Positions 15,428 to 25,793 of a DNA stretch of 64,000 bases are shown one piece after another. Origin of the DNA: Akkermansiaceae bacterium UBA6138. Lineage in GTDB: Bacteria; Verrucomicrobiota; Verrucomicrobiia; Verrucomicrobiales; DEV007. The DNA lies in NCBI GenBank assembly GCA_002422425.1, contig DIVG01000028.1:332-64331 (forward strand), in the 5' to 3' direction. The notes beneath the pieces were generated by a model. The model searched no databases. It saw only the letters and a program-made list of their open reading frames with translations, and had not been told where the DNA came from. The stretch's first letter is position 1, and the number at the start of each line of letters is the position of its first letter. The position numbers and the translations under genes are program-made.

Positions 15428-18400
15428 ATGAAGAAAGTGAGTTGTCTCTGCGGCGTGTTTCTCCTGGCGTTCACGGGGCCCGGGCGGGCGCAGGAGCCCG
15501 TGGTGGCCGGCTCGGAGCAGGCGGCTGAAGTGATCAAGACCTTCGCTGGTCGCGGTGCTCTCGCAGACGGCTCGCTTCCGACTTCGGCGGAGGCTTCGGT
15601 CAGGGCTTTCACCCTTCGCGAAGGATTCGAGATGGCCCTCGTCGCCGCCGAACCCGCCGTCGAGCAGCCCCTCTCGCTCGCATGGGATGCCCGCGGTCGG
15701 CTCTGGGTGGTGCAGTATCGACAATACCAGTTTCCCGCCGGGCTGAAGATCGTCGAGTATGATAATCACCTGAGGGCGCGTTTTGATAAGTTGCCTTTGC
15801 CCCCTCCGCACGGGGAGAAGGGCGCTGACGTTATCAGTGTCTTCGAGGATCGTGACGGTGACGGCCTTTTTGAAGGGAAAAAAGACGTCATCACCGGACT
15901 CAATATCGCTACCTCAGTCGCGGTCGGGGCCGGGGGAATCTGGGTGGCAAATCCCCCCTACCTGCTTTTTTATCCCGATGCCGACGGTAACGACGTGCCT
16001 GACTCGGACCCTGTGGTGAAGCTTTCGGGCTTCGGAATTGAGGACACGCACGCGGTGATGAACAGCCTCGCCTGGGGGCCGGACGGATGGCTCTACGGGG
16101 TGAACGGTAGCACAACCACCGGCAAGGTCATCAATCCGGCCGACGGTGTCGAGGTGGCCTGGCAGGGGCAGATGGTGTGGCGCTTCCATCCGCCGACGAA
16201 CCGGTTCGAAATTTTCGCCGAGGGCGGCGGGAATACCTTCAGCCTTGAGATCGACGGGAAGGGACAGATTTTCTCGGGCACCAACGCAGGCAGGACGCGA
16301 GGCATGTTTTATCCCCAGGGGAGTTATGGCAGCAAATCCTGGGGTAAACATGGCCCGCTTACCAATCCCTACGCATTCGGGTTTTTCGAGCACATGAAAC
16401 ACGAGGGCGACGAGAGGCGTTTCGCTCAGGCCTTCTCGATCTATGAGGGTGACCTCTTTGGCGATGAGCTGGCCGGTCGCATCATCGCACCGAACTCGCT
16501 CCACAATCTGGTATGGTCGAGCCGACTTGAGCGGGACGGTTCCACTTACCGCACGGTTGACGAGGCCAATCCGGTCGAGACGGGTGACCGGTGGTTTCGA
16601 CCCGTCTACGCCGGCCTCGGGCCTGACGGAGCTGTCTATATCGCGGACTGGTATGACAGTCGTCTCAGCCATGTCCGGCCCGTCGATGACTGGCACAAAA
16701 CGAGCGGCCGTATTTACCGAATCCAGCCTGCCGGGAGCAAGCCCGTTAACGAAGAAGGTGATCTAACAAAACGACCTTCCGGCGAGTTGATCAACCTTTT
16801 CTCCACGAGCTTCAATCGCGTCGTGCGGCGTCATGCCATGCTTGAACTGGGCTGGCGGGGCGACCCCTCGGTCAACCCCGAACTGATCGGCCTCGTCGAT
16901 GCTGCCGAACCTCAGTCGGCCCTTGAGGCCCTCTGGGCGCTGCATCTTCTCGGGGGGCTCACCGACGCGCTCGCGACAAAATGGCTGACTCATCCCGACG
17001 CGGACGTGCGCCGCTGGGTGGTGCGACTTGTCGGCGACAAGCGTGAGGCTGACGCGTCACTCGCCACCGCTCTCGCCGATCTCGCCCTGAGTGAAACAGA
17101 GGTCCAGGTCCGCGTCCAACTCGCCGCCTCGGCAAAGCGTCTCCCTCCGGTCGCGGCGCTTCCGGTGATTGAGGGGCTTGTCCGCCATCGCGAGGATCTC
17201 ACCGACCCGCACCAGCCGCTCATGATCTGGTGGGCACTCGAGGCGCAGGCTGAAAAGGGACGCGACGGGATAAGCGACTGGATCGCCCGGGTTGAGACAT
17301 GGAAAGAGCCCCTTTTTCGCGATGTCCTTGCCAGCCGACTCATGAAGCGCTACGCCATCGCCGGAGGAGCGGAAAACTACGCGAGTTGCTCGGTCCTGCT
17401 CGAAAAGGCTCCTGACGAGGCGGCAAAGTCGGCCTTGCTCGAAGCTCTGCAATCCGCCTTTGAGGGCGTGCCCATGCCGACTCTGCCGGAATCCCTCACC
17501 AAATCCCTGCAGGAATATTCCGCCTCGCTCGGCGACAGCGGCCTCGTCCTGCGGCTCAAGAGCGGCGAAGCCGGAGCCCTTGTCGAGGCGCAGCGGGCCG
17601 TTCTTGACCCCGGGCTTTCCGGCTCGGTCCGCAGCGAGCTCGTGCGCCAACTCGGGGCGAGCGGAGACCGTTCCGTTGTCGGCACGATGAACAAGATCCT
17701 CGCCTTCGAGCAGGAGTTTGCCCTGAAGCGTGTCGCTCTGCAGACCATGGCACGCTTTGAGGACGACGCCGTCGCTAACGGAATCCTCTCGCGCTACGGC
17801 TCCACCCTGCCCGCCGAGCACGGGGTGCGCTCGACGGCGGAGCGGGTCCTCGCCGGACGTCTCAAATGGGCCATGATGATGATGGACGAGGTCGACAAGG
17901 CGGTCATCAAATCCCGTGACCTCGGTGCCGACGTCGTGCAGTTGATGCTGGAGCATCGCGATTCCGCGCTTAACGCGCGCATTCAGAAACACTGGCCTGG
18001 CATCGCCGCCGGATCGGGCGGGATCGACCTAACGGCGGAAACGAAGCGGATCAAGGAGGTCCTTGGCGGCGGGAAAGGGGATTCGGCGAGCGGTAAGGTC
18101 CACTTTGCGACCCGCTGCGCCAACTGTCATGAGCTCTTCGGCGAAGGGATGAAGATCGGGCCGGACCTGACCGGCTACGAGAGACAGAATCCGGATTTCT
18201 GGATCCCCTCCATCGTGAACCCGAGTCTCGAACTGCGCGAAGGGTATCTGAATTACGTCGCCTCGATGAAAGACGGTCGCAAGGTCATCGGCCTGATGCA
18301 GGAGCAGTCGCCCCGCACCGTGACCCTGCGCGATCTCGCGGGGCAGGTCTCACTGCTCGACCGTGCCGAGGTGGAGACGCTCGAGGCATCGCCCATTTCC

Positions 18401-18484
18401 CTGATGCCGCCGGGGCTCCTTGCAGGGATGACGGATGCCGAGTTGCGTGACCTCTTTGCCTACCTGATGAAAGAGCTACCGTGA
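15428..18484 (+). CDS. PVC-type dehydrogenase-like protein with HEAT repeats and cytochrome c domain
   Basis: Large exported protein of 1018 aa. The ATG at 15428 is chosen because earlier in-frame starts lie within the tRNA gene and this one begins a signal peptide (hydrophobic, ending GRAQEP). Residues about 50-430 form a propeller like the PVC 'membrane-bound dehydrogenase' domain, with EDRDGDGLFEGKKDVITGL and RPVYAGLGPDGAVYIADWYD. The middle is alpha-helical and HEAT-like. The C-terminal 120 residues are a cytochrome c domain with C-A-N-C-H at 897-901 and the Met-bearing SLMPPGL. Such proteins are common in Planctomycetes and Verrucomicrobia and probably oxidise sugars or alcohols, passing electrons to heme; the substrate is unknown. 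Confidence 0.88.
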   Translation: MKKVSCLCGVFLLAFTGPGRAQEPVVAGSEQAAEVIKTFAGRGALADGSLPTSAEASVRAFTLREGFEMALVAAEPAVEQPLSLAWDARGRLWVVQYRQYQFPAGLKIVEYDNHLRARFDKLPLPPPHGEKGADVISVFEDRDGDGLFEGKKDVITGLNIATSVAVGAGGIWVANPPYLLFYPDADGNDVPDSDPVVKLSGFGIEDTHAVMNSLAWGPDGWLYGVNGSTTTGKVINPADGVEVAWQGQMVWRFHPPTNRFEIFAEGGGNTFSLEIDGKGQIFSGTNAGRTRGMFYPQGSYGSKSWGKHGPLTNPYAFGFFEHMKHEGDERRFAQAFSIYEGDLFGDELAGRIIAPNSLHNLVWSSRLERDGSTYRTVDEANPVETGDRWFRPVYAGLGPDGAVYIADWYDSRLSHVRPVDDWHKTSGRIYRIQPAGSKPVNEEGDLTKRPSGELINLFSTSFNRVVRRHAMLELGWRGDPSVNPELIGLVDAAEPQSALEALWALHLLGGLTDALATKWLTHPDADVRRWVVRLVGDKREADASLATALADLALSETEVQVRVQLAASAKRLPPVAALPVIEGLVRHREDLTDPHQPLMIWWALEAQAEKGRDGISDWIARVETWKEPLFRDVLASRLMKRYAIAGGAENYASCSVLLEKAPDEAAKSALLEALQSAFEGVPMPTLPESLTKSLQEYSASLGDSGLVLRLKSGEAGALVEAQRAVLDPGLSGSVRSELVRQLGASGDRSVVGTMNKILAFEQEFALKRVALQTMARFEDDAVANGILSRYGSTLPAEHGVRSTAERVLAGRLKWAMMMMDEVDKAVIKSRDLGADVVQLMLEHRDSALNARIQKHWPGIAAGSGGIDLTAETKRIKEVLGGGKGDSASGKVHFATRCANCHELFGEGMKIGPDLTGYERQNPDFWIPSIVNPSLELREGYLNYVASMKDGRKVIGLMQEQSPRTVTLRDLAGQVSLLDRAEVETLEASPISLMPPGLLAGMTDAELRDLFAYLMKELP

Positions 18485-18713
18485 TTTTCACGGGCGGGCT
18501 ATTGTCGGTGTTAGCTCCCGGAAAGAAACGAAGGCTTTCCCTACCGGCTTTTCACGCCGTTTTTTAGGGGCCGATCAGTTCAGGCCGCAATCCGAAGGAG
18601 GAAATCGTCTCGCCGGTGATAAATAGCTGCCAACATTGCTTGTCTTTCTCTCACAAATCCCGGACAATGGCGCAGGCGGTTCTTTTTTCTGGCCGTGACA
18701 GGCTGCTGGTGCG

Positions 18714-20135
18714 ATGGACTATTCTTCCCCGGAGACAGGTAAAGCCGATGCCGATTTCCCCCTGTTTGAGGGCACGGTGCGCGATCGTATCGTCGATTTT
18801 CTGGGGGGACGTGACCTCGCCTCAGCCAGCTGCACCTATCTCGCGAGCTGCGATTCCCTCAACCCGGCGAAACTTCAGCGCTGGCCGGTGGTGGAGTTGG
18901 ACCGGCTCCTCCGCAGGGGAGGGGGCATCGCCCGTTCTCTCTATGACACGCACTCCATTCTTGTTCACCTCGATATCGAATATGTTAACCACGACTCACC
19001 GGCCGAGGCCTTCACGAACCCGTGGAAAGCGTTTCGCTTGCAAGAGCCTGTCGTGGCGAAAATCGAAGAACTCCTGGCGGGGTGGGGAATACGTCCGCTT
19101 CATCTTCTAACCGGGCAAGGACACCATTTTGTCTGGCGTTTTCCGCGCGGTTCGGAGCTGGAGAGACGCATCACCAATCTTTTTCCGTCCGCCTATCGCG
19201 ACGGCGGCGAACAGGTCTTCGCGAATCTTGCGCTCTTGATGGATTTTTTCGCTTTTCGGATCAAAGCCGAGGCCGGGGCAGAGTCATCATTGCCCGTCGA
19301 GGTCACGGCGGTGCAGGTCCTCCCGGGGAGTTCGGGGCAGCGGGAGCTGATCTCTATCGATATCTCTGAATATGGTGATCCGCTCGCGGCACGAACGATC
19401 CGGATCCCCTTTACCCGCTACCTGAAACCCTGGAGCACCGGCCTGGCGCGACGTCTCGGACTTGAGGACCAGATCGGTCCCTGCGTTTGTATCCCACTTC
19501 ACGAGATCGACGTGATGCAGGCTCTCAAATTCCGGCAAGATCAGGCGGACGTGGTCGCGCTCGCCAAGCGCTGTTGCACCATCATCCCCGATGAAGGAGA
19601 GGGCACCGCGCGACTCCTTGAGGAATATCTGGGATCCGGTCTGCGTGCCTTTCATCAGCGCTTCTACGAGGCTGAGCACGATGCACCTGAGCTCTGGCCT
19701 CTGACCTACGCGCGAACCCCGCTGAACGATCTTCCGGGGTGCGTTCGCCACTCCCTCCAGTTCCCCAACGACCTGCTTCTCAAACCGGCGGTCATGAGGC
19801 TGGTGACGCGCTGTCTCCTCGCCAAGGGCTGGCATCCCCGCCATATCGCCGGGCTGGTCCGGTCAAAGTTTGAAGATCCCGCTCACGAGTGGATGGGATG
19901 CTGGGAGGGTTACTCGCCTGCATTTCGAGCTGATTTCTACGTGCGACTTTTTGCCGGTCAGATTGCGGTGGAGCTCGATCAACTCGTCGATTTTCATTGC
20001 GATGGAATGAAGGCGCAGGGACTTTGCTGGAAGAGTGATCCGCCTTGCGATCTGACGCCATATCAGGCGGCTTTGCTACCGGACATTCCCTCACCCGATA
20101 ACCGGGTTCCACCCCATCCCGATCCAAGCTCATGA
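18714..20135 (+). CDS. probable archaeo-eukaryotic primase (AEP)-like protein
   Basis: Protein of 473 aa with no signal peptide. Three stretches fit the AEP/PrimPol catalytic core: ILVHLDIEY (acidic pair D87, E89), LLTGQGHHFVWRFP (H137/H138, the s-x-H motif) and ISIDISEYGDP followed by RTIRIPFTRYLKP (D216/D222 and the basic third motif, residues 211-239). The C-terminal region starting LPGCVRHSL holds Cys at 343, 367, 386, 429, 438 and 445, which could bind Zn or an Fe-S cluster as in primase C-terminal domains. The stop overlaps the next start (ATGA), a TIM-barrel protein. The 229 bp before it hold no gene. The AEP call is motif-based; other nucleotide-binding folds are possible. Confidence 0.5.
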   Translation: MDYSSPETGKADADFPLFEGTVRDRIVDFLGGRDLASASCTYLASCDSLNPAKLQRWPVVELDRLLRRGGGIARSLYDTHSILVHLDIEYVNHDSPAEAFTNPWKAFRLQEPVVAKIEELLAGWGIRPLHLLTGQGHHFVWRFPRGSELERRITNLFPSAYRDGGEQVFANLALLMDFFAFRIKAEAGAESSLPVEVTAVQVLPGSSGQRELISIDISEYGDPLAARTIRIPFTRYLKPWSTGLARRLGLEDQIGPCVCIPLHEIDVMQALKFRQDQADVVALAKRCCTIIPDEGEGTARLLEEYLGSGLRAFHQRFYEAEHDAPELWPLTYARTPLNDLPGCVRHSLQFPNDLLLKPAVMRLVTRCLLAKGWHPRHIAGLVRSKFEDPAHEWMGCWEGYSPAFRADFYVRLFAGQIAVELDQLVDFHCDGMKAQGLCWKSDPPCDLTPYQAALLPDIPSPDNRVPPHPDPSS

Positions 20136-20980
20136 GTGACTGGCCCTGCGGCATATCGACCGGTTGTTTCTACCGGACGCCCATCATCGAGGCGCTCCCG
20201 AAGGTGCGGGACGGAGGGTTTACCCTGATCGAGGTGTGTTCATTTCCCGCCCACCTTGACTATCACGATCAACGGGGAGTTGAGGCCGCTGCGGCGATGA
20301 TGCGTTCGCTCGGGATCGAAGCAAATTCGATGCATGCCCCTTTTGCGGAGCACATTGATATCTCGAGCGGGGATCAGACGCAACGGGCCAACTCGGTGCA
20401 CGAATTGCTTCGGGCGACAGAGGCGGCGGCCACCCTTGGTTGCCGATATCTGGTGCTACACCCCGGACCGGAGCAGGAAGGTCGGCCGTCACCCGCGGAC
20501 TGGTACTGGCGTATGCACCATGCGGCGGACTCGCTTAACCGGGTCGCGACCCGCTGTCGGGAATTGGGGCTGACCCTTTTGCTGGAAAACATGCTGCCGC
20601 ATCTGATCTTCGGCCATGCCAGTGATATGCTCTGGCTTCTCGGCGCGATTCGGGAGACGAATGTGGGGACCTGTCTCGACACGGGACATGCCTCGCTTTC
20701 GGGCGACTTGCCCACCGTCGTGCACAAGCTCTCGGGCCACCTCCGTATGCTCCATGCAAACGATAATCGCGGCCATCGCGACGATCATCTTCCTCCCGGT
20801 GAAGGGCACATTGACTGGCTCTCACTCGTCTGCCAGTTGATCAAATGGCGTTTTCAGGGGCCTCTCATTCTCGAGTTGGCCGGGCACGGTTCACCCGACG
20901 AGATCATGGAGCGGGCGCGCCGGGCGCGCGAGTTTCTCAACGATCTCTCAAGGCGTGCGGCGGTCGAATGCGATGGATGA
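20132..20980 (+). CDS. TIM-barrel protein, endonuclease IV / sugar isomerase-epimerase family
   Basis: Protein of 282 aa from the AP-endonuclease-2 superfamily, which includes endonuclease IV and many sugar isomerases/epimerases. Family metal ligands are all visible: MHAPFAEH, LVLHPGPEQE, LLLENML, CLDTGHA, LHANDNRGHRDDH with PPGEGHIDW, and the final LILELAGH. The complete ligand set would allow a trinuclear zinc site, but the same residues occur in sugar-acting members. Its ATG overlaps the stop of the primase-like gene by four bases, so the two are made together; that context slightly favours a DNA-related role, while family numbers favour sugar metabolism. Confidence 0.75.
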   Translation: MSDWPCGISTGCFYRTPIIEALPKVRDGGFTLIEVCSFPAHLDYHDQRGVEAAAAMMRSLGIEANSMHAPFAEHIDISSGDQTQRANSVHELLRATEAAATLGCRYLVLHPGPEQEGRPSPADWYWRMHHAADSLNRVATRCRELGLTLLLENMLPHLIFGHASDMLWLLGAIRETNVGTCLDTGHASLSGDLPTVVHKLSGHLRMLHANDNRGHRDDHLPPGEGHIDWLSLVCQLIKWRFQGPLILELAGHGSPDEIMERARRAREFLNDLSRRAAVECDG

Positions 20981-21043
20981 GTGCTCCGAACCCCGGGCCG
21001 CTGCTTGACTTTGCCCGGGCGTGGCCTTACCGCGTGTCGCAGA

Positions 21044-21445
21044 ATGGCAAAAGGTAGAGAGGAACACGATGCACGGACGGCAAGGTTGCAGTCCTTTGGC
21101 AAAGATCTCGCCCGCCGGGCGAAATCAAAATGTGAACTTTGTGAAAAGGGCGGGGAGAAACTGGGTATCTACGAAGTCCCGCCCGAGCCGCGGGAGCCCG
21201 ACTTCGAGCGCTGCCTCCTCCTTTGCGATCGCTGCCGCGGGCAGGCTGCCGAGGTGAAGCGTTTTCAGCCCGGAGAACACTGGCGCATTCTGGCGGAGAT
21301 GGCATGGAGCGGGATTCCCATGGTCCAGGTGCTGGCGGTGCGTCTACTTCGCCGCCAGACCGGTAGCCAGGCTTGGGCGCGCGAGGCTCTTGAGACTCTC
21401 GACCTTGATGAGGCCCTCGAAAAGCTCGTAACAGAATCCGTCTGA
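21044..21445 (+). CDS. PhnA-like zinc-ribbon protein
   Basis: Protein of 133 aa. The ATG at 21044 is used; upstream extension in frame to 20981 looks unrelated. It carries four Cys in two pairs, SKCELCEKGG and LLLCDRCRG, a zinc ribbon of the PhnA N-terminal type, with IYEVPPEPREPDFERC between them. The rest (HWRILAEMAWSGIPMVQVLAVRLLRR and then an acidic helix DLDEALEKLV) also matches the PhnA family pattern. PhnA-type proteins are poorly characterised; the historical link to phosphonate use is weak. The gene lies 64 bp after the TIM-barrel gene and 18 bp before the small cytochrome gene. Confidence 0.75.
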   Translation: MAKGREEHDARTARLQSFGKDLARRAKSKCELCEKGGEKLGIYEVPPEPREPDFERCLLLCDRCRGQAAEVKRFQPGEHWRILAEMAWSGIPMVQVLAVRLLRRQTGSQAWAREALETLDLDEALEKLVTESV

Positions 21446-21462
21446 GCCGTTATCCTGAAACG

Positions 21463-22074
21463 ATGAAACGAGCTCTCCTCCCCTGTCTTTTTCTGTCCAC
21501 CCTCTTTGTTGACTCCGGTGCAGAAGTCCTCGATTACAAAAAAGAGGTGCTCCCGATCATGAAAAAAAATTGCTGGGATTGTCACAGCAATGAAAAAGAG
21601 GTGAAGGGCAATGTTGATCTCGATCCCGGGACGCTGGCTGACCAGATCGGCCCCTATAATATCATCCGCCCCGGCAAGCCCGGCGAGAGCGGTTTTGTAG
21701 AACGCCTCAAACTCGACGAGACCCACGCGGACTTCATGCCCCGGAAAGGTTCGCCGCTGGCGAAGCGTGAGATCGAAGCGATCGAGGCCTGGATCGCTGC
21801 CGGTGCCATCATCGACGGGGCCGCGATGTCCCCCGATGAGGAGAAGAGGGCCGCCGAGTTCTCCTCGGTCCCGACCGGGAAAAAAGTGGATGGGGCTGCG
21901 GGCGAGTACCTCTCCTGGACAAATGCCGCCGGGAAAGTGATCGAAGCGAGGTTGGTTTCCCTCGACGCCGACTCGGTGAAATTGCTCCTCAAGACTGGCA
22001 GGGCGTATGATGTTCGTCTTCAGGACTTGAGCCCCGAGAGCGTTGCCCAGGCAAAAAAGCTTGCCGGGCAGTAG
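21463..22074 (+). CDS. small cytochrome c protein with SHD1-like tail
   Basis: Exported protein of 203 aa. After a signal peptide comes the planctomycete-type cytochrome c fragment with C-W-D-C-H at 37-41, then GNVDLDPGT and DFMPRKGSPLAKREIEAIEAW, which is typical of PVC cytochrome domains. The C-terminal 55 residues (EYLSWTNAAGKVIEARLVS ... DLSPESVAQAK) look like an SHD1-type domain, seen also in the esterase at 28.07-29.02 kb. A possible -10 (TATCCT) ends 6 bp before the ATG. It probably acts in electron transfer outside the cytoplasm; no partner is identified. Confidence 0.82.
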   Translation: MKRALLPCLFLSTLFVDSGAEVLDYKKEVLPIMKKNCWDCHSNEKEVKGNVDLDPGTLADQIGPYNIIRPGKPGESGFVERLKLDETHADFMPRKGSPLAKREIEAIEAWIAAGAIIDGAAMSPDEEKRAAEFSSVPTGKKVDGAAGEYLSWTNAAGKVIEARLVSLDADSVKLLLKTGRAYDVRLQDLSPESVAQAKKLAGQ

Positions 22075-22109
22075 GGGTTGATCCGGTCCGCTTTCCGGCC
22101 CCCGCGAAC

Positions 22110-22155
22110 ACACCCTCCAAAAAGAGCCCCCTCCGGCGCGAACCGGAGAGGGTGT
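22110..22155. terminator. hairpin between convergent genes
   Basis: ACACCCTC (22110-22117) pairs with GAGGGTGT (22148-22155), and inside it CTCCGG (22131-22136) pairs with CCGGAG (22143-22148). The structure sits between the convergent cytochrome and lsrF genes, so it could end transcription from both sides. There is no clear T-run, so strength is uncertain. Confidence 0.6.
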
Positions 22156-22181
22156 CTGAAAAACGGATTGGCTGTCAGCGA

Positions 22182-23063
22182 TTATTTCGCCTCAGCCCGG
22201 AGCGTTTCGAAGAGGTCGAAGGCTTCCTGTGGCTTGAGCCCGTCATGAACGACCCCGGCGACGGCTTTGATCATGGCGAGAGGAGCCTCGGACTGGAACA
22301 CGTTGCGGCCCATATCGACGCCGGAGGCACCGCACTGGATCGCATTGTAGGCGAGTTCGAGCGCTTCGAGTTCCGGCAGTTTTTTGCCGCCGGCGATGAC
22401 CACGGGGACGGGGCAGGCCGCGACGACTTTTTCAAATCCTTCGGTGTAGTAGGTCTTCACGATACTGGCACCGTTCTCGGCGCAGACGCGCGAGGCGAGG
22501 CCGAAGTAACGGGCGTCGCGGGCCATGTCTTTACCGACAGCGGTCACGCCCATGACGGGGATGCTGTACTTGTTCCCGATATCGACAAGACGGCTGAAAT
22601 TCGCCACTGTGGAAGCTTCGGTGGCGGCGTCTCCAATGGCGAGCATCGCGGCCATGGCAGAGGCGTTCATCGAGATCGCGTCAGCTTCGGCGATGAGAAC
22701 GTTGTGGTTCATTTCCGTAAGGATCGTGGTCCCGGTGTCAGTGCGGAGACAGATCGGCCTGGTGTTATCAGCCGGGATGCTGGAACGGATCATTCCGCGG
22801 GTCCCCATGAGGCAGTCGGCGTGCTCGGCAAGGGGGGCAATGTTCAGGTCGATGCGCTCGAGTCCCGAAGTGGGGCCCATGAGGAAGCCGTGGTCAAAGG
22901 CCAGCATGACGGTGCGACCGGATTTCCGGTTGAAAATGCGCGCCATGCGGTTCTTGATGCCCCAATCAGTGTTGTTCAGGCCTTTGAGGTAAAAGGAACT
23001 GGTGTCTGCGGGAGTGGTGAGACCAAAATTGTCTCCGTCTCTGATGTCGTCTAGATCTGCCAT
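22182..23063 (-). CDS. lsrF: 3-hydroxy-2,4-pentadione 5-phosphate thiolase LsrF
   Basis: Class I aldolase-fold enzyme, 293 aa. It follows E. coli LsrF closely in pattern over its whole length: MADLDDIRDGDNFG at the start, GRTVMLAFDHGFLMGPT, GLERIDLNIAPL, VGKDMARDARYFGLASR, IVKTYYTEGFEKVVA and GASGVDMGRNVFQSEAP. LsrF transfers an acetyl group to CoA in the last step of phospho-autoinducer-2 breakdown. No lsr transporter, kinase LsrK, repressor LsrR or LsrG is in the window, so here it is an orphan and may act on a related sugar phosphate. Immediately downstream is a hairpin; the FHA gene lies upstream. Confidence 0.9.
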   Translation of the reverse strand: MADLDDIRDGDNFGLTTPADTSSFYLKGLNNTDWGIKNRMARIFNRKSGRTVMLAFDHGFLMGPTSGLERIDLNIAPLAEHADCLMGTRGMIRSSIPADNTRPICLRTDTGTTILTEMNHNVLIAEADAISMNASAMAAMLAIGDAATEASTVANFSRLVDIGNKYSIPVMGVTAVGKDMARDARYFGLASRVCAENGASIVKTYYTEGFEKVVAACPVPVVIAGGKKLPELEALELAYNAIQCGASGVDMGRNVFQSEAPLAMIKAVAGVVHDGLKPQEAFDLFETLRAEAK

Positions 23064-23174
23064 AAAATATCCGGGTTTTGTAGGATAAGCTAAGCTTGCT
23101 GGCGATGAGGGGTAGGGTCAATATCCAATTGCGCCGGGCTTGAGTCGGTTTGGTTTCGAATCCCCGGCCTGGTA

Positions 23175-23627
23175 TCATGGCTTTACCCGAGCCCTTGCGG
23201 CTTTGGCAACGGCGGCGGCGACGGGATTGATCGCCGGACCGGCCGGGGATTGGCGCAGTAGCTTTTTGGTCACTGTTCCCTGAGCGGGAGCGGTCGCCTC
23301 GACCTGATCCCGGATCTCAATGACGCGGATGAAGCGCGCTTTCGCGGTGAGGCCGAGGAGCAGGATGTCGCCTTCGTGGAGTTCGCGCGGTTCGCTCCCG
23401 AGGACTTCGCCGTTGAGGCGCGTGCCGTTCGTCGAGCCCAGATCGATGAAGTCGTAGCCGCTTTCACGTTGGCGCAGCTCTCCATGCCGACTCGAGACCG
23501 CGTCTTCGCCGATGACGATGGCATTGCTTCCGTCCCGCCCGATCCTGATGGAGCGGGCGCTGAGCTGGTAATGGCGCGGGGCGGAACCGGGCGACTCCAC
23601 CACGAGATTAAAAATCGGCTTCGACAT
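23175..23627 (-). CDS. FHA-domain protein
   Basis: Cytoplasmic protein of 150 aa. Residues about 5-100 form a forkhead-associated domain with the phosphothreonine-binding signature: RSIRIGRDGSNAIVI, SSRHGELR and FIDLGSTNGTRLNG. The C-terminal 50 residues are Ala/Lys/Arg-rich and unstructured. The ATG at 23627 is used because it directly precedes the domain and follows a consensus promoter; the frame is open to 23663. FHA proteins bind Thr-phosphorylated partners; no Ser/Thr kinase gene is seen in the window. Confidence 0.9.
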   Translation of the reverse strand: MSKPIFNLVVESPGSAPRHYQLSARSIRIGRDGSNAIVIGEDAVSSRHGELRQRESGYDFIDLGSTNGTRLNGEVLGSEPRELHEGDILLLGLTAKARFIRVIEIRDQVEATAPAQGTVTKKLLRQSPAGPAINPVAAAVAKAARARVKP

Positions 23628-23633
23628 GGGGCG

Positions 23634-23663
23634 AGAGTAGAGAGGTGAGCGGCGTATTGTCAA
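23634..23663 (-). promoter_or_regulatory. predicted promoter of FHA gene, leaderless type
   Basis: On the minus strand a consensus -35 TTGACA (23663-23658), an 18-bp spacer and TACTCT (23639-23634). Only 6 bp separate the -10 box from the ATG at 23627, so the transcript would begin at or next to the start codon. Confidence 0.5.
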
Positions 23664-23763
23664 TCACGACGGCGTAGGTGGCGTGATGGTGTCCACCTTC
23701 GGGTCTCCCGGCGGGGCCGACACCCGGAATGCGACAGCAGGGCTGCAGCAGTCCGGCGGGGAG

Positions 23764-25677
<1,914 letters not shown>

Positions 25678-25793
25678 GGGGGGAGGGAGAGTCGCGAATG
25701 TAGGCGCAGCCCGTCACAACTCAACTCTGTTAAGCAGCAGAGTGAAGAGGGTTGGGCGACAGGCAATCGGTCCGGTTCCCCCCTCTCCCGGCA

